The notes beneath the pieces are model-generated. The model made no database searches and was not told the origin of the DNA. It saw only the letters and a list, made by a program, of their open reading frames with translations. From NCBI GenBank assembly GCA_963836405.1, contig CAWIJL010000018.1, positions 403,882-467,881 of the forward strand: a stretch of 64,000 nucleotides of DNA, given 5' to 3'. Below, in pieces: positions 1 to 8,122 of the stretch. A program made the translations under genes and the position numbers. This stretch comes from CAWIJJ01 sp963836405. GTDB taxonomy: Bacteria; Acidobacteriota; Terriglobia; Bryobacterales; Bryobacteraceae. Position 1 is the first letter of the stretch, and each line of letters begins with the position of its first letter.

Positions 1-1
1 C

Positions 2-637
2 GACGCCGAAGGTCACGTTGCCGTCGTGTGGCTGGACGACCGGATCGCGAAGGGCAAGCGGCTGTGGGGCGCGTTTTCGGACGACGCGGGCGCCACCTGG
101 TCGAAGAACGCCCTGCTTTACGAGTCGCCTTCCGGTACCATCTGCGAATGTTGCCATCCTTCGCTTACCGCCCTCGGGAACGGCGACTTCGAGGTGATGT
201 GGCGGAATTCGCTTGATGGCAGCCGGGATTTCTACACCATGCGCCTCGATGGCGGCAAACCCGCATCAGAGGCGGCGAAGGCGGGCACCGGCACCTGGAA
301 GTTGAACGCTTGCCCGATGGACGGCGGAGGCGTTGCGGTGCAGGGCGGAAAGGTGATCAGCGCATGGCGCCGGGAGAAGGACATCTATCTCGCTGAAGGC
401 GGCGCGAGTGAGACGCGCCTGGGCAGCGGACAGGATCCGGCACTGGCCGTGAATGCCAAGGGCGCGTACGTAGTATGGGCAACTCCCCAGGGCATCGTGG
501 CGCGCACGCCGGGAGCCTCGCGGAATATCGACGTCTCCGCGGCGGGAGCTTTCCCCGCCGCAGTACGGATTCCCGACGGTCGTGTCCTGGCCGCCTGGGA
601 AGAAAACGGCTCCATCGGCGTGGCATCCCTGCAATAG
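2..637 (+). CDS. BNR/sialidase-like repeat protein, 3' part only
   Basis: The frame is open to the left edge, so the start lies outside the window and only about 211 C-terminal residues are seen. The visible part contains a sialidase Asp-box-like stretch (FSDDAGATW) and repeated short beta-strand units ending in VWA or AAWE, typical of six-bladed BNR propellers. A CECCHP cysteine/histidine cluster around residue 48 is a feature of some secreted members. Family knowledge suggests an exported protein of unknown substrate. True exo-sialidase activity cannot be claimed, because the catalytic Arg/Tyr/Glu set is not visible in this piece. The next gene starts 52 bases downstream on the same strand. 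Confidence 0.6.
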   Translation, partial: DAEGHVAVVWLDDRIAKGKRLWGAFSDDAGATWSKNALLYESPSGTICECCHPSLTALGNGDFEVMWRNSLDGSRDFYTMRLDGGKPASEAAKAGTGTWKLNACPMDGGGVAVQGGKVISAWRREKDIYLAEGGASETRLGSGQDPALAVNAKGAYVVWATPQGIVARTPGASRNIDVSAAGAFPAAVRIPDGRVLAAWEENGSIGVASLQ

Positions 638-688
638 GTGCCGTTCTGCCAATCCGCGCTAAAATTGCTAGTACCCGTTAGGCCACCC

Positions 689-2560
689 ATGACTACAGCC
701 ACAACTACCCGTTGCAACGAATTTCGCGATCAACTGTCACGCCGTGTGTTGGTTGCCGATGGGGCGATGGGCACGATGCTGTATTCCCGCGGCGTCTTCA
801 TCAATCGCTGCTTCGATGAGCTTTGCCTGTCGTCGCCCGACATGGTACGGCAGATCCACCAGGAGTACGTCAAGGCCGGCGCCGAGATTCTGGAAACCAA
901 CACGTTCGGCGGCAGCCGTCCGCGCCTGGCGGCGTTCGGGATGGCGGAGAAACTGCGGGACATCAACCGCGCCGCGGTGCGGCTGGCCCGTGAGGCCGCT
1001 GGCCCGAACGGCGCGTATGTCGCCGGCGCGGTGGGTCCGCTCGGTGTGCGGATCGAACCGCTGGGCCCTACGTCGTTCGCCGAGGCGAGGGCCGCATTTC
1101 GCGAGCAGATCGAGGCGCTCGTCGAGGCTGGAGTTGACCTGCTGATTCTGGAGACCTTCGGTAGCCTGGACGAACTGCGCGAAGCGGTGCTGGCGGCGCG
1201 CGAAGCCGCCGGCGCCGAGATGCCGGTGATCGCCCAGGTCACCATCGACGATTTCGGGTATCTTCCCGGCGGCACCGATCCGGAAGCATTTACGCGAGCC
1301 ATGGACGAGTGGAACGTGGACGTCATCGGGTTGAACTGCTCGGTGGGTCCGAAAGCCACGCTGGAAACCATCGAACGCATGATGCAGTATTCCACCAAGC
1401 CGATGAGCGCCATGCCGAATGCAGGCCTGCCCATGCGGATTGAAGGGCGGAGTATTTACCTGTGCTCGCCGGAATACATGGCGCAGTATGCGCGCCGTCT
1501 TCTTTGGGCCGGCGTCAGGGTCATCGGCGGCTGCTGTGGAACCACGCCGGAGCACATCAAGCTGATTCGTTCGGAAACTCGTTCGCTACAGCCGCTCACT
1601 ACCAGGCTGGCCATCACCGTAGAAGAGCCGGCCGCCAAGGCGCACGCGCTCACTCCCGTGCCGGTGGCGGCGAAATCGAAGCTCGGCGCCAAGATCGCGG
1701 AAGGCAAGTTCGTGGCGTTCGTCGAAATCCTGCCGCCGCGCGGCGTGGATGCCTCGCGGGAGATCGATGGGGCGCGGCGCTGCGCCGAAGTGGGCATCGA
1801 CGCCATCAACGTTCCGGACGGTCCGCGCGCCAGCGCCCGCATGAGCGCGCAGGTCACCTGTCAGTTGATCCAGCAGCACTCCGGAATCGAGGCCGTGAAC
1901 CACTTCTGCTGCCGTGACCGAAACATTCTGGGCATCCAATCCGAACTGCTGGGCGCGCATTCGGCCGGCGTTCGCAACCTGATCTGCATCACGGGCGATC
2001 CGCCGCGCATGGGCGCTTACCCGGACGCCACTGCCGTCTTCGACGTGGATGCCATCGGCCTCGTCAATATCGTGCGCAACCTGAATCACGGCCTCGATAT
2101 CGGGGGCAACCCCATAGGATCGCAGACGGCCCTGCTGATCGGCGTGGGCGCCAATCCGGGCGCCGTCAACATGGAAGAGGAGATCCGCCGCTTCGAATGG
2201 AAGGTGGAGGCTGGTGCCGAATACGTAGTGACGCAGCCGGTTTTCGACCTGGACCTGCTGGAGGCTTTCCTCGAGCGGATCGACCACGTGAAAATACCCG
2301 TGATCTGCGGCATCTGGCCGCTGACCAGCTACCGCAACGCGGAATTCATGGTCAACGAGCTGCGCGTGCCGGTTCCGGAAGAGTTCATGGAGCGGATGCG
2401 GCGCGTGGACAACGCCGACGCGGCGCGCGAGGAAGGCGTTGCCATCGCCCGCCAGATGGTGCGGCATGTCCGATCCATGGTACAAGGAGTACAGTTGAGC
2501 GCACCGTTTGGCCGCTATCAGATGGCGCTGGACGTGGCCGAAGCGATCGGCTCCCGCTAA
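689..2560 (+). CDS. yitJ: Bifunctional homocysteine S-methyltransferase / methylenetetrahydrofolate reductase
   Basis: This 623-residue protein is close in size to Bacillus YitJ (about 612). Residues 1-300 are the homocysteine methyltransferase barrel, with DGAMGTMLYSRGV near the N-terminus, ETNTFGG, and the zinc-binding cysteines in GLNCSVGP and GGCCGTTPEHIK. From about residue 325 a methylenetetrahydrofolate reductase barrel begins at VEILPPRGVD and continues to the end. It would couple 5-methyl-THF formation to methionine synthesis or recycling in the cytoplasm. I chose the ATG at 689 over a GTG at 638 because the extra 17 residues are not family-like and the GTG directly abuts the preceding stop. 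A TsaC-type gene follows 13 bases later. Confidence 0.9.
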   Translation: MTTATTTRCNEFRDQLSRRVLVADGAMGTMLYSRGVFINRCFDELCLSSPDMVRQIHQEYVKAGAEILETNTFGGSRPRLAAFGMAEKLRDINRAAVRLAREAAGPNGAYVAGAVGPLGVRIEPLGPTSFAEARAAFREQIEALVEAGVDLLILETFGSLDELREAVLAAREAAGAEMPVIAQVTIDDFGYLPGGTDPEAFTRAMDEWNVDVIGLNCSVGPKATLETIERMMQYSTKPMSAMPNAGLPMRIEGRSIYLCSPEYMAQYARRLLWAGVRVIGGCCGTTPEHIKLIRSETRSLQPLTTRLAITVEEPAAKAHALTPVPVAAKSKLGAKIAEGKFVAFVEILPPRGVDASREIDGARRCAEVGIDAINVPDGPRASARMSAQVTCQLIQQHSGIEAVNHFCCRDRNILGIQSELLGAHSAGVRNLICITGDPPRMGAYPDATAVFDVDAIGLVNIVRNLNHGLDIGGNPIGSQTALLIGVGANPGAVNMEEEIRRFEWKVEAGAEYVVTQPVFDLDLLEAFLERIDHVKIPVICGIWPLTSYRNAEFMVNELRVPVPEEFMERMRRVDNADAAREEGVAIARQMVRHVRSMVQGVQLSAPFGRYQMALDVAEAIGSR

Positions 2561-2573
2561 ACGACCCATCTCA

Positions 2574-3212
2574 ATGGCTACCGACCTGGTCGAAATCAAC
2601 CAAGACGAGCCCCAGAAAGAAGCTCTGGAGCGTGCCGCCGCCGCCGTGCGACGAGGCAAAGTTGTCGCCATCCCCACGGACGCGCTCTATACCTTGGTAG
2701 CCGATCCGTTCAATCTGCGCGCTGTGACGCAGGTGTTTAAGGCCAAAGGACGCGAGCCGCACCGCTCTCTTCCCATCCTGGTCAGGGACACCATGATGGC
2801 GGAAGAGCTGGCGGGCGAACTGAATAACCGCTTTTACATTCTGGCGCGGCGTTTCTGGCCCGGGCCGCTGACCGTCATCGTGCCGGCTTCGGCAAAAGTA
2901 CCGCTGAAGGTGACCGGCAACACGGGGCGCCTGGCCCTGCGCCAGGCCCGGTCCAAAGTTGCCGACATGCTTTTGGGCATTCTGAACGAGCCGCTGATTT
3001 CCACCAGCGCGAATATCTCGAGCCACCCCACCTGCCGCAGCGGTATCGAAGTATTCGGGATGATGGATGGCCGCGTTGACCTGGTGCTTGACGGCGGAAT
3101 CTGCACCGGCTCCGGCGCCACCACCGTAGATATTACGGAGCCCTACTGGCGGCTGATCAAGTCGGGCGCGGTGGAAGAGAAAGAAATCGCGGCCTGTCTC
3201 CGGCCGGCCTGA
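2574..3212 (+). CDS. tsaC: L-threonylcarbamoyladenylate synthase (TsaC/Sua5/YrdC family)
   Basis: The 212-residue protein has the single YrdC-like fold used to make threonylcarbamoyl-AMP for t6A37 of ANN-decoding tRNAs. Diagnostic stretches are the N-terminal KVVAIPTDALYTLVADP, the FKAKGREPHRSLPILV nucleotide/threonine pocket, the RRFWPGPLTVIVPAS motif and STSANISSHP near residue 145. The length fits the short TsaC type without the Sua5 C-terminal domain. The ATG at 2574 begins MATDLVEIN; an upstream in-frame start at 2508 would overlap the previous gene by 53 bases and adds an unrelated Trp/Arg-rich tail. It probably forms an operon with the upstream methyltransferase/reductase gene. Confidence 0.9.
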   Translation: MATDLVEINQDEPQKEALERAAAAVRRGKVVAIPTDALYTLVADPFNLRAVTQVFKAKGREPHRSLPILVRDTMMAEELAGELNNRFYILARRFWPGPLTVIVPASAKVPLKVTGNTGRLALRQARSKVADMLLGILNEPLISTSANISSHPTCRSGIEVFGMMDGRVDLVLDGGICTGSGATTVDITEPYWRLIKSGAVEEKEIAACLRPA

Positions 3213-3382
3213 TCGGGCGTCGCAACCGGACGGTGCGTACGCCGCGCTTGAGATACGATCCGGTCTCTTTCCGCAAATCCAGCCGTAAGTCCTTGGCCGC
3301 GGGACGAACCGGGCCGTGCGGGCGGAACTACGTCGAGCTTCCGCATGCCGGGATTCGTGACAACGGATCCAGGCGCGGGCGC

Positions 3383-4657
3383 TTACTCGACGATCGACTG
3401 GAGGACGGCGTTGTCGAAGTCGCGCTGGACGCCGACCACCTGCGTCTGGATCATGACGATGGACACCATCTTTTCCTTGGGATCGATCCACGCCTGTGTC
3501 CCGTAAGCTCCGTCCCAACCGAATGTGCCGGGAGAAACCCGCAGGCCCGAAGCCACCGGCTCCTCGACGATGCCGAGGAGCAGGCCATAGCCCATCCCGT
3601 GCGCCGGCCGGCCCAGTTTGCCGTTGAACATATCGCCGACGTGATTGGACGCCATCAGCCGTACGGTGGTGGGACTCAACAGCCGCTGCCCATTCAGTTG
3701 GCCGCCGTTCAAGAGCATCTGCGCGAACTGCGCATAGTCTTCCGCCGTGGACATCAGGCTGCCGCCCGCGCCGAAGAACGTGCGGCTGGAAAAGCCGTCC
3801 TGGTTGGGGTTCTTCTGCAAGCCGTTCGGGCTGCGGCTGTAGAGCGTCACCAAGCGCGGGCGCCGGTCGTCCGGCGGATAGAAGAAAGTGTCATTCATGC
3901 CGAGCGGTTCGAAGATGCGCGTCCGCAGAAACCGATCGTAGGGCAGGCCGGAGACGATTTCCACGATGCGTCCGAGCACTTCGGGACCAGCCGCCCCGCT
4001 ATACGCCCAGGCGGTGCCGGGCTGGAAATCGAGTGCGACGGCGCCCAGCCTGGGTACATAGGTTGCGAGCGTCTCGTCCGGCGATTTGGGCGTGGATTTG
4101 GCTGCTTCGCGCGCGCCGATTCCACCGCTCATGAGTCCCGAGGTGTGGGTAAGCAGGTCGCGGATGGTGATTTCGCGGTAGGCGGGAACGAGGTAAAAGT
4201 CCGGCTGCCCGCCGCGGCCTCCAGCGGGACGCGGTGAAATCGTGTCCCTCGCCATGGCCACTTTGGTGTCCTTGAATTCGGGGATGAACTTCGACACCGG
4301 ATCCGTCAGGCGGATTTTCCCTTCCTCCACCATCATCATCACGGCCACGCCCGTGATGGGCTTGGTCATGGAAGCGATGCGGAAGATGGCATCCTTTGCC
4401 ATGGGCTTTTTCGATTCGAGGTCCATCAGCCCGTGGGCTTCGAAGTGCACGATGCGGCCGTTGCGGGCAACCAGCGTCACCGCGCCCGAGATTTCTCCGG
4501 CGTCGATATGCCTCTGCACGGCCTGGTGTATTCTCTGGAGACGCTCGGCTGACATGCCCGAGTCTTCAGGCTTTCCGGCGGGAAGGCCGGCCGCAGCCAG
4601 CGGCAGCGACACGGCCAAAGCGGCGGCGAAACAGGACACCAATACGATTCTTCGCAC
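3383..4657 (-). CDS. Secreted serine hydrolase, class C beta-lactamase/esterase family
   Basis: About 424 residues from a GTG start preceded by a purine-rich GGAAGGGAG at a normal distance; this start exposes a clean Sec signal peptide (VRRIVLVSC, then an Ala/Leu-rich core to AAAG). The penicillin-binding fold is shown by the SxxK motif in RIASMTKPITG, the second-motif tyrosine in AWAYSGAAG (YSG in place of the usual YSN) and a C-terminal GWDGAYGT region in place of KTG. The family includes esterases, D-aminopeptidases and EstB-like enzymes, so a beta-lactam substrate is not implied. Residues around DTISPRPAGGRGGQ look like an inserted loop. It stands alone, convergent with the upstream gene. 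Confidence 0.85.
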   Translation of the reverse strand: MRRIVLVSCFAAALAVSLPLAAAGLPAGKPEDSGMSAERLQRIHQAVQRHIDAGEISGAVTLVARNGRIVHFEAHGLMDLESKKPMAKDAIFRIASMTKPITGVAVMMMVEEGKIRLTDPVSKFIPEFKDTKVAMARDTISPRPAGGRGGQPDFYLVPAYREITIRDLLTHTSGLMSGGIGAREAAKSTPKSPDETLATYVPRLGAVALDFQPGTAWAYSGAAGPEVLGRIVEIVSGLPYDRFLRTRIFEPLGMNDTFFYPPDDRRPRLVTLYSRSPNGLQKNPNQDGFSSRTFFGAGGSLMSTAEDYAQFAQMLLNGGQLNGQRLLSPTTVRLMASNHVGDMFNGKLGRPAHGMGYGLLLGIVEEPVASGLRVSPGTFGWDGAYGTQAWIDPKEKMVSIVMIQTQVVGVQRDFDNAVLQSIVE

Positions 4658-4682
4658 GAGGGCTTCTCCCTTCCGAAGGCAC

Positions 4683-4886
4683 AATGAAACTTTAAGCCAT
4701 ACGAAGTGGGACTGCAAATACCCCGTGGTTTTCATCCCGAAGTGCCGGAGGAAGATGCTTTACCGCAAACTGCGGCAGCACCTTGGGGCACGCGGCTTTT
4801 TCGTATCGACGGTTGGCCGCGAGGAGGCGACGATCCGGGAGTACATCAAGAGCCAAGAACGAGAGGACCAGCGACTGGATAAGTAA
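4683..4886 (+). pseudogene. IS200/IS605 transposase (TnpA) with central deletion
   Basis: The reading frame carries the N-terminus of an IS200-like Y1 transposase (SLSHTKWDCKYHVVFIPKC-type; here the stretch LSHTKWDCKYPVVFIPKCRR) and then jumps at RQHLG directly into the C-terminal piece ARGFFVSTVGREEATIREYI. About 60-80 residues between them are missing. In the family this segment contains the HUH metal-binding motif and the catalytic tyrosine, so the product cannot transpose. No plausible start codon remains in frame. Two stem-loops lie just downstream and may be the right-end structures of the element. Confidence 0.8.
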
Positions 4887-4902
4887 ACTGCTGGACTGAC
4901 CG

Positions 4903-4948
4903 GCCACCTTCAGGTGGCATATCCATTCGGGGCCGCGTTAGCGACCCC
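4903..4948. repeat. Paired stem-loops at the end of the IS200-like remnant
   Basis: GCCACC-TTCA-GGTGGC (4903-4918) is a perfect 6-bp hairpin. It is followed by GGGGCCGC-GTTA-GCGACCCC (4929-4948), an 8-bp stem with one G-T pair. IS200/IS605 elements carry subterminal hairpins recognised by TnpA, so the position 17 bases after the transposase stop suggests the right end. Neither has a T-run typical of a terminator. Confidence 0.5.
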
Positions 4949-5051
4949 GTATAGCCCCTTTGAGCGGCTCACAACCAAAAGACAGGCCTTGCCGGCGGTA
5001 CATTACTCGACGAAATGGGGCGCGGTTCTTGCCGCGGGTCCGAACTTTGCG

Positions 5052-5219
5052 TCAATACAGTTCGGTTGCGAACTGCTTACGCTCCGAGTTTCCGACGGAC
5101 GCCGCCAAGAACCGCTTGGTCCAGACGCCGAAAGGCTGGTCGTTCGTCAGGTACGTCCGTAGGGCCCCGCGGTCTCTGAGATCTGCAATGTCGCCGTCCT
5201 TGGCTTCGGCCAGACCCAC
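5052..5219 (-). other. Short open frame, possible gene fragment
   Basis: A 55-codon frame starts at a GTG directly after an in-frame stop and reads through AEAKDGDIADLRDRGALRTY to FATELY. The composition looks protein-like and the C-terminal end is natural, but there is no ribosome binding site and no recognisable family. It lies between an IS200-like remnant and small ORFs. It is most likely the tail of a truncated gene. Confidence 0.25.
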
Positions 5220-5228
5220 AGGTTACGG

Positions 5229-5510
5229 ATGCGCCTTGAGCTTACTATTGTCGTCCGCTGTCCGGATGTTGTTTCCGCCACCTACCGATCGGCTACAGGG
5301 AGCCAATGTACCCGCAGATTGGCTGAAGCAGTCGGGCGGGTGCTCGAAAACGCTGCAACCAGCACCCGAGCCGTCAAGGGTGTCGCCGCAATCGTTGCGG
5401 TCTTGATCGTGGGTGCCTGGATGGCGAACCACGCCGCACTGCCAAGAGCCCGAATTGTCACTCTGTTGTTGGTTCTGTTGATTGGGTATGAGGTTTGGAA
5501 ACGAGGTTGA
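5229..5510 (+). CDS. Possible small membrane protein of unknown function
   Basis: A 93-residue frame whose second half contains two hydrophobic segments, roughly residues 50-68 (VAAIVAVLIVGAWMANHA) and 75-88 (RIVTLLLVLLIGYEVW), ending in a basic KRG. The first half is not hydrophobic and shows no family signature. No clear Shine-Dalgarno sequence precedes the ATG. The helical hairpin at the end argues weakly for a real membrane protein; it may instead be the remnant of a longer gene. Confidence 0.35.
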   Translation: MRLELTIVVRCPDVVSATYRSATGSQCTRRLAEAVGRVLENAATSTRAVKGVAAIVAVLIVGAWMANHAALPRARIVTLLLVLLIGYEVWKRG

Positions 5511-5543
5511 GGGTCCGCAATGCGCAGATATCCTTCGATGCCG

Positions 5544-5750
5544 CTATGAGGTAGGTTCTGATGCAGGAGGGCGGAACAGGATCCACGCGATCAAGCCGAA
5601 GGGAAAGAACAAAACCACGGCGATTAAGACGAGTAACGGGGATTTCCGCCTGCTCATCGCGTCCTCGATCGCCCAGAGGATCAGAATTACGAAAAAGAAC
5701 AACAGAAGCGCTACTGCCGTAACTGCTCCCAAAGACATATCATCCACCAT
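5544..5750 (-). CDS. Small two-helix membrane protein, PLDc_N-like
   Basis: The 68-residue product has two transmembrane segments: residues 8-28 (AVTAVALLLFFFVILILWAI) and 38-58 (PLLVLIAVVLFFPFGLIAWI), separated by an EDAMSRRKS loop. The layout, with an acidic residue after the first helix and FRPP after the second, resembles the phospholipase-D-nuclease N-terminal helical hairpin (PLDc_N) that also occurs as a stand-alone small protein. The start is uncertain: ATG at 5750 or the internal ATG five codons later (MSLG). No enzymatic role can be assigned. It is divergent from the downstream Tat-exported protein gene. Confidence 0.6.
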   Translation of the reverse strand: MVDDMSLGAVTAVALLLFFFVILILWAIEDAMSRRKSPLLVLIAVVLFFPFGLIAWILFRPPASEPTS

Positions 5751-5937
5751 TTGAAAGTATAGCCCTGCGCTTACGACCCCGGTATCTTGAATTCTTCTCG
5801 AACATCACTTCTCACCGGGACGCGGTTATCATTCACCACGCCGTCGTGGTCCAGGCTGCGATGGACGCTGCGAACGGTTCGGACCGGGGCGTGACCACTT
5901 GCGGCGGCCGTGCGCGTTCCGTAGACTCTAAGGCGTC

Positions 5938-8112
5938 ATGTCCGAATTTCCCCGTCGCGAGTTTCTGCGTGCCGCAACCCTGCTGCCGCTTGCCGCCGCC
6001 CCGGCGACATCAGCCGAAAAGCCGTCCTGGGTGGACCGCCCGATGCGCTGGGCGCAACTCACGCTGGCGGAAAACGATCCCGGACAATACGATCCGAACT
6101 TTTGGCTCGATTACTTCCGCAAGACGCATTCCGACGCCGCCTGCCTCAGCGCGGGGGGGTGCGTCGCTTACTACCCCACGCGGGTTCCTTTGCACTACCG
6201 AAGTAAGTGGATGGGCGACACCGACCCGTTCGGCGAACTGGTGGCGGGTTGCCGGAAACTGAACATGGCCGTGGTAGCGCGAACCGATCCGCACGCGGCG
6301 CACCAGGATGTTTTCGACGCCCATCCGGATTGGATCGCCGTGACCGCCGAGGGACAGAAGCGCCGCCACTGGTCCATGCCGGAACTGTGGGTCACCTGCG
6401 CCCTGGGGCCGTACAACTTCGATTTCATGACCCAGGTGACGCGGGAGATCGTCTCGCTGTACAAAGTGGACGGCATCTTCAGCAATCGCTGGACCGGGTC
6501 GGGCATGTGCTACTGCGAGCATTGCCGCGAGAACTTCCGCGCGGCCAGCGGCTTCGATCTGCCCCGCACCAATAATCCGGAGGACCCGGCACGACGCGCC
6601 TTTATGCAGTGGAAGCAGCAGCGCCTCTTCGAACTTTGGCGGCTCTGGGATAAGAACATTCGGGAAGTCAATCCGGACGCCTGTTTCATCGCCAACTCCG
6701 GCGGCGGCGCCTTGAGCGAACTGGACATGAAGACGGTGGGCGAATTATCGTCCATCCTGTTTGCGGACCGGCAGGCGCGCAGCGGTCTGGCCGCGCCCTG
6801 GGCCAATGGCAAGAATGCAAAGGAGTACCGGGCGGCCATGGGCGACAAGCCGATCGGCGGCATCTTCAGCGTAGGCGTGGAGGAAAGCTACCGGTGGAAA
6901 GACTCGGTCCAAAGCCCCGCCGAGATCCGCCTCTGGGCGCTCGACGGCGTGGCCAACGGGCTGCGGCCTTGGTTCACCAAGTTCCGCGGCGTGCTGGAGG
7001 ACCGGCGCTGGCTGCCGGTGGTGGAAGAACTTTACGGCTGGCTCTACCGCAATGAGCCCTATCTTCGCAACGAGGCGCCGCTGGCGCGCGCCGGCCTGGT
7101 CTATTCGCAGCAAACGGCGCAGTTTTACGGTGCGGCGCGGGCGCGCGAGACGGTGGAGAATCACATCCTCGGCTACTACCAGGCGCTGATCGAAGGGCGC
7201 ATTCCCTTCGAGATGGTGCACGACCGCAAACTGGATGCTGCCGCCATCGCACCGTACAAGGTTTTGATTCTGCCCAACATCGCCGCGCTCTCCGAGGCCC
7301 AGTGCGGCCAGTTGCGCGAGTTTGTCCGCGGCGGGGGCGGGGTGGTCGCCACCTACGAAACCTCGCTTTACGACGAAGGCGGAGCGCGCAGGAACAACTT
7401 TGGACTGTCCGACCTGTTTGGCGCCGCGTACGCAGGAGGCAAGGACGCGCGCATGATGAACTCCTATCTACGGCTTGAGACGGATGCCGCAACCGGCAAG
7501 CGCCACCCGTTGCTGGCCGGGCTCGAGGACGCGACACGGATCATCAACGGCGTCTCCCGCGTGCATACCCGCGCTGCCGGCTCATACCCGAATCCTCCGC
7601 TGACCCTGGTTCCCTCGTACCCCGACTTGCCGATGGAGGAAGTTTTTCCGCGCGTTCCCAAGACCGACCAGCCGGAAGTCTACGTGAAGGAATTCGGAAA
7701 AGGGCGAGTGGTCTATTTTCCGTGGGACATCGATCGCGTTTTCTGGGAATTGCTGGCGGTGGATCACGCCGTTCTGCTGCGCAATGCGGTGGACTGGGCG
7801 GCCAACGAGCCGCGGCCGGTCCGCGTGACCGGGAAAGGGGTTCTGGATGTGACCGTGTGGCGGCAGAAGAACTCCATGACGGTCCACCTGGTGAACCTGA
7901 GCAATCCCATGATGATGAAAGGTCCCCTGCGGGAGTTCCTTCCGGTGGGTGAGCAAAATGTGATTGTGCGGCTGCCGGAAGGCAGGAGGGCGCAGCGGGT
8001 GCGGTTTCTGGTGCGGGGCGGGGAACCCGCGGTGAAACGGACTGCGGGGGAGATTCAACTGACGGTGCCGGGCATTCTGGACCACGAAGCGATCGCCATC
8101 GATTTCGCCTGA
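5938..8112 (+). CDS. Tat-exported glycosidase-like protein with beta-galactosidase trimerisation-type domain
   Basis: This 724-residue protein opens with a twin-arginine signal (FPRREFLRAATLLPLAAAP) and a cleavage-like ATSAE. Residues 35-370 look like a hypothetical glycosyl hydrolase TIM barrel of the GHL6 type, with a conserved GIFSNRWTGSGMCYCEHC segment in which two cysteine pairs cluster. From about residue 380 a beta-galactosidase trimerisation/glutamine amidotransferase-like fold follows (VLILPNIAALSEAQCGQLREF and GGGGVVATYET), and the C-terminus is beta-rich. By family it should act on a plant or microbial glycan after export; catalytic acids and substrate cannot be assigned from sequence alone. 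It ends 10 bases before the convergent caspase-TPR gene. Confidence 0.75.
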   Translation: MSEFPRREFLRAATLLPLAAAPATSAEKPSWVDRPMRWAQLTLAENDPGQYDPNFWLDYFRKTHSDAACLSAGGCVAYYPTRVPLHYRSKWMGDTDPFGELVAGCRKLNMAVVARTDPHAAHQDVFDAHPDWIAVTAEGQKRRHWSMPELWVTCALGPYNFDFMTQVTREIVSLYKVDGIFSNRWTGSGMCYCEHCRENFRAASGFDLPRTNNPEDPARRAFMQWKQQRLFELWRLWDKNIREVNPDACFIANSGGGALSELDMKTVGELSSILFADRQARSGLAAPWANGKNAKEYRAAMGDKPIGGIFSVGVEESYRWKDSVQSPAEIRLWALDGVANGLRPWFTKFRGVLEDRRWLPVVEELYGWLYRNEPYLRNEAPLARAGLVYSQQTAQFYGAARARETVENHILGYYQALIEGRIPFEMVHDRKLDAAAIAPYKVLILPNIAALSEAQCGQLREFVRGGGGVVATYETSLYDEGGARRNNFGLSDLFGAAYAGGKDARMMNSYLRLETDAATGKRHPLLAGLEDATRIINGVSRVHTRAAGSYPNPPLTLVPSYPDLPMEEVFPRVPKTDQPEVYVKEFGKGRVVYFPWDIDRVFWELLAVDHAVLLRNAVDWAANEPRPVRVTGKGVLDVTVWRQKNSMTVHLVNLSNPMMMKGPLREFLPVGEQNVIVRLPEGRRAQRVRFLVRGGEPAVKRTAGEIQLTVPGILDHEAIAIDFA

Positions 8113-8122
8113 GGCGGCCGGT

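Noticed and set aside
3233..4237. A 334-codon plus-strand frame opposite the serine hydrolase gene
   Set aside because: The minus strand carries the SxxK and tyrosine motifs and a signal peptide; this frame is its antisense and resembles no protein family.
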